A stretch of 64,000 nt of DNA, from the NCBI GenBank assembly GCA_049116495.1, contig JAGDYV010000020.1, forward strand, positions 1-64,000, given 5' to 3'. The translations under genes were made by a program, and so were the position numbers. The notes under the pieces are model-generated. The model was not told the DNA's origin, did not search any database, and saw only the letters and a list, made by a program, of their open reading frames with translations. The stretch comes from CAJQQK01 sp049116495 (lineage in GTDB: Bacteria; Pseudomonadota; Alphaproteobacteria; Rhizobiales; Hyphomicrobiaceae). This document shows, piece after piece, positions 8,947 through 18,317 of the stretch; position 1 is the stretch's first letter; every line of letters starts with the position of its first letter.

Positions 8947-9732
8947 ATGGCATTTGAAGCATTCGATCTGAGCGGCAAGGTCGCGTTGGTGACAGGCGGC
9001 AACGGTGGTATCGGGCTTGGCATGGCGGAGGCGGTGGCCAAGGCCGGCGCCAATGTCGCTATTTGGGGCACGAACGAAACGAAAAACGCCGCTGCCACCG
9101 AGCGCTTGGCCATGCACGGGATCGAAACGGCGTCTTATGTTTGCGATGTGTCGGATCGCGCTGCCGTCGATGCCACGATGGCGGAGACACTGGCTCGTTT
9201 CGGGCGGGTTGATGGTTGTTTCGCGAATGCCGGTGTGACCGGGCGCGGCGCCAAGTCATTTCTCGATATCACGCCGGACGAATGGCGCCGGGTGATGTCG
9301 GTCAATCTCGATGGGGTCTACAACACGTATCAGGCCGCGGTTGGCCATATGATGGAGCGTGCCGAAAAAGGTGATCCGGGCGGCCGCCTAGTTGCCGTCT
9401 CGAGTCTCGCCTCGGTGTCCGGCCCGGCCCGCAACCAGCACTATGCCGCGAGCAAGGGCGCGCTCAATGCGATGACGTTCTCACTGGCGGTTGAGTACGC
9501 GCGCCACGGCATTACAGCGAACGCGATTCTGCCGGGTTGGATTGAGACCGACATGACCGGCAATCTGATGGCCAACGAGAAGTTTTCAGAGGCCGCCGGC
9601 AAACGCATTCCGATGCGCCGCTGGGGCCAGCCCACGGACTTTGGCGGCCTTGCCGTTTATCTGATGAGCGACGCCTCGGCCTACCACACGGGGCAGCTGA
9701 TGCAGATTGACGGTGGTTACTTCAGGTTCTGA
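8947..9732 (+). CDS. SDR family NAD(P)-dependent oxidoreductase
   Basis: Classical short-chain dehydrogenase of 261 residues. The start at 8947 (MAFEAFDLSGK) is chosen because a purine-rich ribosome binding site (ggagagg) lies upstream; longer readings would overlap the divergent SnoaL-like gene. Motifs: TGGNGGIGLG, FANAGVTG, the Ser-Tyr-Lys set with HYAASKGA, and the C-terminal IDGGYFRF. The likely role is oxidation or reduction of a hydroxyl/keto group in the neighbouring catabolic block. Confidence 0.92.
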   Translation: MAFEAFDLSGKVALVTGGNGGIGLGMAEAVAKAGANVAIWGTNETKNAAATERLAMHGIETASYVCDVSDRAAVDATMAETLARFGRVDGCFANAGVTGRGAKSFLDITPDEWRRVMSVNLDGVYNTYQAAVGHMMERAEKGDPGGRLVAVSSLASVSGPARNQHYAASKGALNAMTFSLAVEYARHGITANAILPGWIETDMTGNLMANEKFSEAAGKRIPMRRWGQPTDFGGLAVYLMSDASAYHTGQLMQIDGGYFRF

Positions 9733-9740
9733 CGGGCCAC

Positions 9741-9872
9741 TGTATGTTGGGTTACGCGGGTGACGCCGTGCAGTGACGGACGGGCCGTGGACCGCTAACC
9801 CAACCTACCTGTCGTCGCTTGTTTGGGGCTGCTTGCGGTACGTGTCGGAGCCGTAGGTTGGTGTTAGCGCGG
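9741..9872. repeat. REP-like intergenic repeat, three copies of a GTAGGTTGGGTTAGCG-type motif
   Basis: Three related copies occur in about 130 bases: 9743-9759 (forward), 9792-9807 (inverted) and 9852-9872 (forward, slightly altered). The first two form an imperfect inverted repeat around a central spacer. The core resembles a palindromic repeat seen between genes in many Proteobacteria. It lies between convergent genes, where it may act as a transcription end or be a passive mobile repeat. Confidence 0.55.
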
Positions 9873-9902
9873 CCCGGGCTTGTCGCACAGCGAATAGCTC
9901 CA

Positions 9903-11192
9903 TTACCTGTAGACCAGCGTCGGCAGATAGAGCGCCAAGTCTGGATAGGCGATCAGCAGAACCACCAGCAGGATCATCATCGCGACGAACGGCAGTGCGC
10001 CGATCGCGACATCATTGAAATTGCCACCGTCCTGCCGGATACCCTGCACGACATAGAGATTGACACCAATCGGTGGCGTAATCAGCGCCGCCTCCATCAA
10101 AACGGTCAGGGTAATGCCGAACCAGACCGGATCATAACCAAGTGCCACGACGATCGGGAAGACGATTGGCACGGTGGTCAGCATCATGGAGAGCGTTTCC
10201 ATGAACATGCCGAGGATAAGGTAGAAGATGACCAACAGGATCATCGTCTGCAACGGCGTCAAACCCAGGTCGCGGATGAAGTTGATCAGTGCCTGCGTCA
10301 CTCCCATGAAGCCGAGAATGAAGTTGAGGAAGACGGCAGCGAGGATGATCAGCATGATCATCGCGGTGGTGCGCATGGTCCCTTCGAAAGCTTCTCGAAG
10401 CATCGCGATCGACAAGGTTTTGTTGAGCGCGGCCAGGATCAACGCCGCGACAACACCGACCGATGCGGCTTCCGTCGGCGTCGCGATACCAGCGTAAATT
10501 GACCCGACGATGACGACGAACAAGAGCACTGGTGGGATCAGGTCCGGCAGCGTGCGAATGCGCTCCGACCAGGACGTTTCGACGCCTTGTCCCCCCCAGT
10601 TGCCGCGGACGGTGCAGGCGATGATTATCGCGCACATGAACATCGCCGCAAGCAGCAGGCCCGGAATAATGCCGGCGAGATACAACTCGGGAACAGACGT
10701 ATCGGTAATCAGGCCGTAGATGATCAGGTTGATCGATGGTGGAATGAGAATGCCAAGCGTGCCGCCGGCCGCAAGTGAGCCGAGGAACAACGATTCGTTG
10801 TAGCCGCGCTTCTTGATCTCCGGATAAGCCACCGTTCCGACGGTCGCGGCGGTAGCGACACTGGAACCGGATGATGCCGCGAAAATCGCGCAACTGCCAA
10901 CATTGGCATGCATTAGGCCACCCGGCAGCCAGGAAACCCATTGGATGACGGCATTGTACATGCGCTGGGCAATGCCGGCGCGCAGCATGATTTCGCCGAG
11001 CAGAATGAACATCGGGATGGCAACGAGAATGAACTCTTTGCTCTTGTCCCAGACGAATTCGCCAAGTGCGACGGAGAGCCGGCCTTCCTGATACATCGCA
11101 TCGAGCGCGAGGCTCAGCACGCCCAGGACGGCAGCGACGGGAATACCAAGAAAAACCAGTACGAGGAGGATAACAACGATCCAGCCGGCCAT
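9903..11192 (-). CDS. dctM: TRAP transporter large permease (DctM)
   Basis: Large 12-TM membrane subunit of a DctPQM-type TRAP transporter, 429 residues from the ATG at 11192 (MAGWIVVILL). This start is preferred because it follows the DctQ stop codon by one base; the longer frame would overlap DctQ by 74 bases with a basic, non-family leader. Hydrophobic segments run throughout, and the DctM-type SGSSVATAATVGTVAYPEI and GTLGILIPPSINLI stretches are present. It forms an operon with DctQ (11194-11802) and the binding protein (11900-12964). Confidence 0.92.
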   Translation of the reverse strand: MAGWIVVILLVLVFLGIPVAAVLGVLSLALDAMYQEGRLSVALGEFVWDKSKEFILVAIPMFILLGEIMLRAGIAQRMYNAVIQWVSWLPGGLMHANVGSCAIFAASSGSSVATAATVGTVAYPEIKKRGYNESLFLGSLAAGGTLGILIPPSINLIIYGLITDTSVPELYLAGIIPGLLLAAMFMCAIIIACTVRGNWGGQGVETSWSERIRTLPDLIPPVLLFVVIVGSIYAGIATPTEAASVGVVAALILAALNKTLSIAMLREAFEGTMRTTAMIMLIILAAVFLNFILGFMGVTQALINFIRDLGLTPLQTMILLVIFYLILGMFMETLSMMLTTVPIVFPIVVALGYDPVWFGITLTVLMEAALITPPIGVNLYVVQGIRQDGGNFNDVAIGALPFVAMMILLVVLLIAYPDLALYLPTLVYR

Positions 11193-11193
11193 A

Positions 11194-11802
11194 TCAATTG
11201 CCCTCGTCGTGCGGCTGGGTCTTGATATCCATGCCTTTGGTTTCTTCGCTGATTTCTTCTTCGACACTCATGGTGCCAACGATCGATTTCACTCGAAGTT
11301 GATCACCCGTAAGGAAGGCTGCGATGGCATAGATCAGAAGAAATGCTGCGGTGAATATGAAAATGATCAATCCGGCAACCCAAAAGGCCTGCGGAATCCA
11401 AAGTGGAATGCTGAGTGTCGTGAGAGAGAGGGAATTCTGCTCCCAGGATGTTTGAAGCACCAAAATGGCCGATAGGGTCAACATACCCATGAACAGAAGC
11501 AAGAGTGCGAGCCCGAGGATATCGAGAAGGCAGCGCATGCTCAGCGGTAAAAAATTGTAAAACGCATCAATGCGAATATTGGCGCGGTGTATGATGCAAT
11601 ACGAATAGGCCAACGTCGTCGACGCGGCAAAGACGTAGCCAGATATTTCATCGGAGCCACTCATCGTGACGCCGAAGATCTTTCGCGCCAGAACGTCGAT
11701 CGTGACCATAATTGAGCTGAGCAGCAACGCGGTTCCGCCGAACCACACGGCCAAACGCGAAAGGCGCTCTAGGGCGCCGTGAATCGAAGCAAATGCCTGC
11801 AA
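11194..11802 (-). CDS. dctQ: TRAP transporter small permease (DctQ)
   Basis: Small 4-TM subunit of the TRAP transporter, 202 residues. The DctQ pattern is visible: an N-terminal helix, then TIDVLARKIFGVTMSGSDEISGY and ATTLAYSYCIIHRANIRID, the conserved region contacting the large subunit. The C-terminal tail after residue 165 is charged and unusually long. It lies one base upstream of DctM, and is separated by about 97 bases from the binding protein gene. Confidence 0.9.
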   Translation of the reverse strand: MQAFASIHGALERLSRLAVWFGGTALLLSSIMVTIDVLARKIFGVTMSGSDEISGYVFAASTTLAYSYCIIHRANIRIDAFYNFLPLSMRCLLDILGLALLLLFMGMLTLSAILVLQTSWEQNSLSLTTLSIPLWIPQAFWVAGLIIFIFTAAFLLIYAIAAFLTGDQLRVKSIVGTMSVEEEISEETKGMDIKTQPHDEGN

Positions 11803-11899
11803 CCGAATCTATCCTAGCTGGAGTGGATTGACACAACGACAACACGACGCAAATTGGGCGGCAACGAATTTGTCGTTACCGCCCATCTTATTCTGGGGA

Positions 11900-12964
11900 T
11901 TACTCGGCTTTGATGCCGGCAACCTTGCCGATTGAGTTGTTCCAGTCTTCAGCGCACTTGGCACCGCAACGCTTGGCCCAACGCTTGACGACGAAGTCTT
12001 TCAGGATCGTCTTGAGTTGTGCTTTGTCGGCGTCATTGGCTTCAACCGGTGTCATGCCGCCTGGCTTGCCCCAAGGGCACGGGCCCTTCGCGTTGCAGGC
12101 CATGCCGTGGGTGTCGGTTTCCTTGACCGATTTCCACATTTCGTCTTCGACCTTCGCGGCGTTCTTCTGAATCAGCGCCTGCGTGTCTTTTGATAGGCCG
12201 TTCCAGACTTTGTTGTTCATGGCCATGAACGTTGCAGCATAGCCGAGACGAATGCGCAGGTTGGTCTTAACGACCTGCCACCATTTGGCATTGTAGGCTG
12301 GTGCGGTACCGGTGATGCCGCAGTCGGCGACGCCACGTTGAAGCGCGGGCACAACTTCCGCGAAAGCGATCGTGACGGCGCTGGCACCAAGGCCTTCGAT
12401 GAAGTCACCGAGTGTTTTCGAGTAGGTCCGGATCTTCTTGCCTTTGAGGTCGGACAAATGCAGCGTCGACTTGCCTTTGACGTTGCACCACAACTGCTGG
12501 CTCGGGAATGTGTAGAGCATCAGAAGTTTGGAATTGTATTTCTGCGAGACCTCACGGGCGATAACAGGCGTATAGGCCTTGATCGCTTCGCGATACTGGT
12601 CGAAGTCTTGGATGACACCGGCAAGGTCAATGCCCTCAAGCGCCGGCGAGTCAGCTGCCGCGTAGGACGTCACGGCGTGCGCAGCATCATAGGCGCCGAG
12701 CTTTAGAAGACGCATGACCTCGAAGCCAGACAGGCCGAGTTCTGTGTTGGGTTTCGCGTTCGCAGTTAGTTTGCCGCCTGATGCTTCCGGCAGAACTTTC
12801 TCCCAAAGGCGGCTCTCGTGGTCTTTCCAGTTCAGCAAGTTCCCCCATGTGCCGACAACTTTGAATTCTTTTTTGTCGATTGCATGGGCCGGGCCGGCCA
12901 AGGCCAGCGCGCTCGCAACTGCAGCTGCGGCACCGAGCGCAGTTACTCGATTAAATGTCGTCAT
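11900..12964 (-). CDS. dctP: DctP-like TRAP transporter solute-binding protein
   Basis: Periplasmic binding protein of 354 residues for the DctQM permease downstream. The ATG at 12964 gives a clean Sec signal peptide (MTTFNRVTALGAAAAVASAL) cleaved near PAHA-ID; an upstream ATG at 12991 would add nine residues but has no ribosome binding site. The segment WCNVKGKSTLHLSDLKGKKI matches the DctP family region before the ligand arginine. Two Cys pairs occur near the C-terminus (MACNAKGPCPWG; RCGAKCAEDW), which may form disulfides. The ligand is unknown. Confidence 0.88.
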   Translation of the reverse strand: MTTFNRVTALGAAAAVASALALAGPAHAIDKKEFKVVGTWGNLLNWKDHESRLWEKVLPEASGGKLTANAKPNTELGLSGFEVMRLLKLGAYDAAHAVTSYAAADSPALEGIDLAGVIQDFDQYREAIKAYTPVIAREVSQKYNSKLLMLYTFPSQQLWCNVKGKSTLHLSDLKGKKIRTYSKTLGDFIEGLGASAVTIAFAEVVPALQRGVADCGITGTAPAYNAKWWQVVKTNLRIRLGYAATFMAMNNKVWNGLSKDTQALIQKNAAKVEDEMWKSVKETDTHGMACNAKGPCPWGKPGGMTPVEANDADKAQLKTILKDFVVKRWAKRCGAKCAEDWNNSIGKVAGIKAE

Positions 12965-13262
12965 GATGGCTGGTTTCTCCCAAATTTTCAACGCGTCTGG
13001 AGCGGAGCAAATTTTTTGTGTCTTCGAGTATGTGCAGCCGCTGAGCTAAAGCTTGGCAAATATCTTGGGCAAAGACAACGCTCTAATGTAGATAATCTTT
13101 GTGCAATTTGGCCACTCACAATGCATTTTGAACCAGAAATGTTGGTGCATTGCTGAGATGACACACGCAATCGGCGCCGTGATAGCGCTGGCGTTAACTA
13201 TAATGTTCTGCCACGTCGACCTAACTTGACATGGTACAAGCCTGCTTGAGAGGGATGATCTG

Positions 13263-14027
13263 ATGTCTGACACGTTGTCTGCGGACGAACTTGCTTCAAG
13301 ATTTGTTGCAGCGCACCGTTCGCTGACACCTATTGCGACCGCTGAAGTTGGTGTTGGCCCGCAGGCCGTAGACGAGGCGTATGCTGTGCAGGCCGGCGTA
13401 ATGCGCGCGCTTGGTGCCAACGGCGGTTTCAAGACGTCGCGGCCGGATCCCAAGGCACCGAGCGTGATGGCACCGATTCCTGCGATTCATATTCGACCGT
13501 CGCCGGCGCACTTCGAGGCGTCCGAGATGCGCCTTTACGGCATCGAAATTGAAATTGCGTTCCGGGTTGATCTTGAATTACCGGCACCCGGTGGGGCAGA
13601 CTACGATGCAAAACTGAAGCAGGCCGTTTCTGCAGTTGCGGCAATCGAAATGGTCGACACGCGGATTACCGATCACGATGATGCGAGTGCCCTAACCAAA
13701 TTGTCCGACAACCAATTCGGGTTCGGCCTTGTTGTTGGTCAGCCCGTTGCGGCGTTTGAAGATCTCAACTTGATCGATCCGGCAATAACGTTTGAGGTTG
13801 ATGGCAATCAGATTGGCCCGGTCGATGGCAAAATCCCCGGAGATGTCGACGCGTATCAAGTGCTCAAGGATTTCCTGGCGGTGGTCGGTGACCATTGCGG
13901 CGGTATACGGCCCGGCATGTACGTGACGACGGGGGCATTGTCCGGCCTGCATTGGACAACCAAGGGCGTCGATGTGCGCGGATCAATCGCCGGGCTCGGC
14001 GACGTCGCGGTGACAATCGGCGGATGA
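13263..14027 (+). CDS. 2-keto-4-pentenoate hydratase-like protein (FAH superfamily)
   Basis: A 254-residue member of the fumarylacetoacetate hydrolase superfamily, closest in layout to 2-oxopent-4-enoate hydratases and oxaloacetate-type decarboxylases. Metal-binding acidic residues are visible in YGIEIEIAFRV (near 88-98) and AIEMVDTRI. The C-terminal part shows PGMYVTTGALSGLHWT. A strong purine-rich site precedes the ATG. It is divergent from the TRAP binding-protein gene. The location fits breakdown of a ring-cleavage or dicarboxylic intermediate, by inference only. Confidence 0.82.
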   Translation: MSDTLSADELASRFVAAHRSLTPIATAEVGVGPQAVDEAYAVQAGVMRALGANGGFKTSRPDPKAPSVMAPIPAIHIRPSPAHFEASEMRLYGIEIEIAFRVDLELPAPGGADYDAKLKQAVSAVAAIEMVDTRITDHDDASALTKLSDNQFGFGLVVGQPVAAFEDLNLIDPAITFEVDGNQIGPVDGKIPGDVDAYQVLKDFLAVVGDHCGGIRPGMYVTTGALSGLHWTTKGVDVRGSIAGLGDVAVTIGG

Positions 14028-14030
14028 CGC

Positions 14031-14552
14031 ATGAGATTTGATGAAATGCCGAAGGGACTTATGGGCAGCGCGTTGGCTATCAGATGGGAACGGGCGGTTG
14101 CTTTCGTATTTGGTGCGCTGGTTTTCAGTCTGCTGAACACTGGCACGTCGACAGCGCAGGACAGGTCGCGCATTCCGCCAACATCGGTTTATCAGGCCAT
14201 GCTCAAGGCCAATAAACCGGCCGGCTGGGTTCAGTTCCGTAATTTCAATGGCAAGCAATACATCTATTTCACGGCATTGCAGACGTTACATTGCCGGTTG
14301 ACGGATATCCGTTTTTCGGTGAATTCGACGTTGCTCGACCAGTCGTTCGCCCTGGTGCCTTGCAACCCGGCGCTGCCATTGTCACTGCCATCGGACGCGC
14401 GCCTGCATGACATTGCCATAGCACTTCCGCCCGGTAGCGCCGAGATGGTCGCCGTGCAGGTCACCTGGGAAGATGGCAGCACCAGTGAAATGGCGCTCTA
14501 CAGACCTTGCCCGAATGTCGGTGACCAGACCTGCGCGCTTCCCATGCAGTAG
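14031..14552 (+). CDS. exported hypothetical protein
   Basis: A 173-residue protein of unknown function. A long N-terminal region ends in a hydrophobic stretch (AVAFVFGALVFSLLNTG) followed by STAQD, so it is probably exported. The mature part has four Cys residues (near LHCRL, VPCNPA, RPCPNV, QTCALP) that could pair. It lies 3 bases after the FAH gene, suggesting co-transcription. The layout recalls invasion-associated-locus-B-like periplasmic proteins, but I do not claim that. Confidence 0.65.
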   Translation: MRFDEMPKGLMGSALAIRWERAVAFVFGALVFSLLNTGTSTAQDRSRIPPTSVYQAMLKANKPAGWVQFRNFNGKQYIYFTALQTLHCRLTDIRFSVNSTLLDQSFALVPCNPALPLSLPSDARLHDIAIALPPGSAEMVAVQVTWEDGSTSEMALYRPCPNVGDQTCALPMQ

Positions 14553-14575
14553 TCCTGCCGTCGTCCACTGCTTGG

Positions 14576-16039
14576 TCAGTACAACTCAGCTCCAAAATTC
14601 CGCTCAGGATCGAACTCTGGCGACAAGCGGCCAGTCGGCTTGGCCGCTTCGCCGCCCTCGCGGGCGAGATGTTGCCCGGATCCGGCAGTCGCCGTGCACT
14701 CGCCGTTCTCAACAATGACGTCGCCGCGCCGGATCACAGTCACCGGCCAGCCGGTTACCTCGCGTCCGGCAAACGGCGTGTAGCCGGTGTTGTCGTGCAC
14801 GCCATCATCGCTCAGAGTGACTTTGCGATCCGGGTCCCAGATCGCGATGTCGGCATCGGCGCCGATGGCGATCGTGCCTTTGCGCCCGCCAAGGCCATAG
14901 ACCCTGGCTGGTTCCGTCGCGGTCCACTTGACGAAGTCATTGACGCCATAGCGCCCTTTCGAGACCATCGCATCGAACAGCATCGGCAGGCGCGTCTCGA
15001 GACCGGGCATGCCGTTCGACGTTTGCTTGAACGACGGATTAGCACCGTGCGCGTACTTGCCGTTTTCATCAAGCGTATAGGGTGCGTGATCGGACGTCAC
15101 CATCTGGAGGTCGCCGAGTGCCAGCGCCTGCCAGAGGGCTTCCTGATCGGTTTCTTCGCGCAGTGGTGGGCTGCACACGAATTTGGCGCCTTCGCCGGGC
15201 GGCTTGACGAGGTCCTGCTTGGTCATGAACAGGTAGTGCGTGCAGGTTTCGGCAAACACCTTGACGCCGCGCCCGCGGGCTTCGCGGATCACGGCGGCAC
15301 CCTCGGCGGTCGCAACGTGATAGATGATGACTGGCTGGTCGATCAGTTCGCAGAACGCGATCAGACGGTGGAACGCCTCGGCCTCGGAGCCGCGCGGATG
15401 CGAAACGGCGTGGTACTTGGCATCGGTATAGCCGCGTGCGACCAGCCGTTTGCCGAGCCAGCTGATCATGCCGTTGTTTTCCGCGTGCACCGCAACCAAG
15501 GCACCGAGTTCGCGCGCCTTAATGAGGATGTCGAGCAGCGCCTCGTCGCCGACGTTCATGAGATCATAGGTCATGAAGACTTTGATTGAGGCGTTGCCGG
15601 CCTTGACGAGCGGCGGCAGTTCCTCGTTGAGCACTTTTTCGGTGGGATCGGTGAGTAGCAGATGGAAACTGTAGTCAATCACAGCGCCGCGCCGGGCCCG
15701 CGCCGCGTAGTCTTCGTGGACCGCTGCGAGGCTGTCGCCGCGATGCTGGCAGGCAAAGCAGATCACACTGGTCGTGCCGCCGAAGGCGGCCGATTTCGTG
15801 GCGGTTTCGAATGTATCGGCGTTCATCTGCCCGTTCGAGGCGACCTGCTCGATGTGCGCGTGCGTGTCGACGCCGCCGGGCAGCACGAGCTTGCCGGTCG
15901 CATCGATATCGCGGGTTCCGGACCCAAGGTCGCGTCCGATGGCGGCAATGGTGCCATCCTTGATGCCGACATCGGCGCGCACCGTATCGACGGCGTTGGC
16001 GACCGTGCCGCCGCGGATTACTACATCGAAGTTGCTCAT
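14576..16039 (-). CDS. dihydropyrimidinase / D-hydantoinase family amidohydrolase
   Basis: Cyclic amidohydrolase of 487 residues; the start at 16039 (MSNFDVVIRGGTV) is where the family begins. Zinc ligands are visible: GGVDTHAHIEQ (HxH), the lysine to be carboxylated in NASIKVFMTYD, VAVHAEN, IIYHVAT and the catalytic Asp in TSDHAPYT. It hydrolyses a cyclic diamide such as a hydantoin or dihydropyrimidine; the precise substrate cannot be read from the sequence. Convergent with the exported protein gene at 14031. Confidence 0.9.
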   Translation of the reverse strand: MSNFDVVIRGGTVANAVDTVRADVGIKDGTIAAIGRDLGSGTRDIDATGKLVLPGGVDTHAHIEQVASNGQMNADTFETATKSAAFGGTTSVICFACQHRGDSLAAVHEDYAARARRGAVIDYSFHLLLTDPTEKVLNEELPPLVKAGNASIKVFMTYDLMNVGDEALLDILIKARELGALVAVHAENNGMISWLGKRLVARGYTDAKYHAVSHPRGSEAEAFHRLIAFCELIDQPVIIYHVATAEGAAVIREARGRGVKVFAETCTHYLFMTKQDLVKPPGEGAKFVCSPPLREETDQEALWQALALGDLQMVTSDHAPYTLDENGKYAHGANPSFKQTSNGMPGLETRLPMLFDAMVSKGRYGVNDFVKWTATEPARVYGLGGRKGTIAIGADADIAIWDPDRKVTLSDDGVHDNTGYTPFAGREVTGWPVTVIRRGDVIVENGECTATAGSGQHLAREGGEAAKPTGRLSPEFDPERNFGAELY

Positions 16040-16305
16040 GGCGCGTGTCCTTGGTCTGGAAATGCTGTTGCAGCCAACATCACCCAGCCCCGGGCGGCTG
16101 GCAAGCAACGTCGCCCCGAGCTGCCCGGAATTCGGTGACCTGATCGGATTCGACGCGCACGTGCCAGTGATTGAGGAGCGCTGGCGCATGTCGGCGCATC
16201 TTACGCTCGCGGCGCGATGGATCGCGGCTGCATGTTTCGAGGAGGCGTCGCGAGGTGCCTTGTGAGCCAGGGAGGAAACTTCAGGCACATGGGAGCGTAT
16301 TATTT

Positions 16306-18009
16306 TTAACGCCCCTTGATCTTCTTCCAGGTGTCCTTGAGCGGCACGATCTCGTTGAAGACCGGGCGCGCCGGTGTCGCATCCGGGTCGACGCAGAAGT
16401 AGCCGAGCCGCTCGAACTGGACCTGGGCGCCGATAGCGTCGCCGGCGAGGGCTGGTTCAATCTTGGCATCGTCGATCACCGTCAACGACTGTGGATTGAT
16501 TGCGGCGATCATATCTTCTATCGCGCCGGGGTTCTCGTCGGTAAACAGATGTGCGAACCGACGCACCTCGGCGCTGATGGCGTGCTCGGCAGAGACCCAA
16601 TGCAACGTGCCGCGTACTTTGCGGCCATCCGGTGAATCGCCACCACGCGTTGCCGGGTCGTAGGTGCAGCGCAACTCGGTGATCTCGCCATTGGCGTCCT
16701 TGATGACGTCGGTACACGTTATGTAGTAGGCATAGCGCAGCCGCACTTCACGGCCGGGCCCGAGCCGGAAGAATTTCTTTGGCGGATCTTCCATGAAGTC
16801 GTCGCGTTCGATGTAGATCTCGCGCGCAAACGGCACTTGACGGGTGCCGGCGTTTTCGTCTTCCGGATTATTGATCGCATCGAGCATCTCGCTCTCGCCT
16901 TCCGGGTAGTTCTCGATCACGACTTTCAGCGGATTGATCACCGCCATGCGCCGAAGCGCGACGCGGTTGAGTAACTCGCGCGTGCAGAACTCCAGGAATT
17001 CGTACTCGACGACGCTATCGGCGCGCGCGACACCGATGCGCTGGGCGAACTCGCGCAGCGCTGCCGGCGGAATGCCGCGCCGCCGCAGCCCGCGCAGCGT
17101 CGGCATGCGAGGATCATCCCAACCCGAGACAATGCCTTCGGTGACGAGCTGCATCAGCTTGCGCTTCGAAAGCACGGTGTGTGTGATGTTGAGACGGGCA
17201 AACTCATGCTGCTTCGGCGTGCTCTGCGTCGGCAAGTGCTCGATCAACCAGTCATAGAGCGGCCGGTGATCGGCGAATTCCAGCGTGCACACCGAGTGCG
17301 TGACACCTTCGATGGCATCCGATTGGCCATGTGCATAGTCGTATGTCGGATAGATGCACCAGGCATCGCCGGTGCGCGGGTGATGTTCGTGCAGCACGCG
17401 GTAGAGCACCGGATCGCGCATGTTGATGTTGCCCGACGCCATGTCGATTTTGGCGCGCAGGGTTTTGGCGCCGTTCGGGAACTCACCGGCGCGCATGCGG
17501 CGGAAAAGATCGAGGTTTTCAGCGACCGTACGGTCACGGAACGGGCTGTTGCGGCCCGGCTCTTTCAGTGTGCCGCGATGCTCGCGGATCTCTTCGGCAT
17601 TGAGATCGTCAACGTAGGCAAGACCACTCTCGATCAGATGCTCCGCCCAGGCGTAAAGTTGCTCGAAATAGTCCGAGGCATAGAGGGTCTTGTCGCCCCA
17701 ATCATACCCGAGCCAACGCAGATCTTCCTGGATCGCTTCGATATATTCGTCTTCCTCTTTGACCGGATTGGTGTCGTCGAGGCGCAGATTGCAGCGCCCG
17801 CCGAACTCCGCCGCCATTCCGAAATTGAGCGCAATCGACTTGGCGTGCCCGATGTGCAGGTACCCGTTCGGCTCTGGTGGGAAGCGGGTGATAACCTCGG
17901 AAACGTGTCCCGTCTCGACATCCTGGCGGATGATCTCGCGGATAAAGTGTGCCGGGCCGTCGTGCTCCGTATCGGTCGCGGCTTTCGCGTCAGGGCTTTG
18001 CTGGCTCAT
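16306..18009 (-). CDS. glnS: glutaminyl-tRNA synthetase
   Basis: Class I aminoacyl-tRNA synthetase charging tRNA-Gln, 567 residues from the ATG at 18009 (MSQQSPDAKA). Motifs: FPPEPNGYLHIGHAKSI (HIGH) near residue 45, the TNPVKEEDEYIEAI segment, the ID-type motif LSKRKLMQLV (KMSKS equivalent) and a complete C-terminal anticodon-binding beta-barrel domain. Many alphaproteobacteria lack this enzyme and use GatCAB, so its presence is of lineage interest. No operon partner is evident. Confidence 0.96.
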   Translation of the reverse strand: MSQQSPDAKAATDTEHDGPAHFIREIIRQDVETGHVSEVITRFPPEPNGYLHIGHAKSIALNFGMAAEFGGRCNLRLDDTNPVKEEDEYIEAIQEDLRWLGYDWGDKTLYASDYFEQLYAWAEHLIESGLAYVDDLNAEEIREHRGTLKEPGRNSPFRDRTVAENLDLFRRMRAGEFPNGAKTLRAKIDMASGNINMRDPVLYRVLHEHHPRTGDAWCIYPTYDYAHGQSDAIEGVTHSVCTLEFADHRPLYDWLIEHLPTQSTPKQHEFARLNITHTVLSKRKLMQLVTEGIVSGWDDPRMPTLRGLRRRGIPPAALREFAQRIGVARADSVVEYEFLEFCTRELLNRVALRRMAVINPLKVVIENYPEGESEMLDAINNPEDENAGTRQVPFAREIYIERDDFMEDPPKKFFRLGPGREVRLRYAYYITCTDVIKDANGEITELRCTYDPATRGGDSPDGRKVRGTLHWVSAEHAISAEVRRFAHLFTDENPGAIEDMIAAINPQSLTVIDDAKIEPALAGDAIGAQVQFERLGYFCVDPDATPARPVFNEIVPLKDTWKKIKGR

Positions 18010-18317
18010 GGCGGTGTAGAGATCCTGAGGTTTGCGTCTTGTGGCTACAACTTGTTTCGGCCGGCGTTTGTTTGTGGGCCAATCGCGCGCCTGCAGTCTT
18101 GTCATAAACCACGCTTGCTGGTGCCACCAGCCCGAAGGTTAACAGTCAAATCGTGTGGTAGGCCGGATTATCGATGCTCCCATGAATAAATTGACGCAGG
18201 TGGCTCAAGAGATATTGATTGCGCGCTAGTGAGTTGTGGTTGGACCAGAGCTGCCGGTTCACGCATTCTGCAAACAAGATTCGGCTGGGTGCCGATGGAC
18301 AGGGAGCCTGCACGAAC

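Noticed and set aside
14669..15589. 306-codon plus-strand frame
   Set aside because: Antisense of the dihydropyrimidinase gene, which shows all metal ligands.
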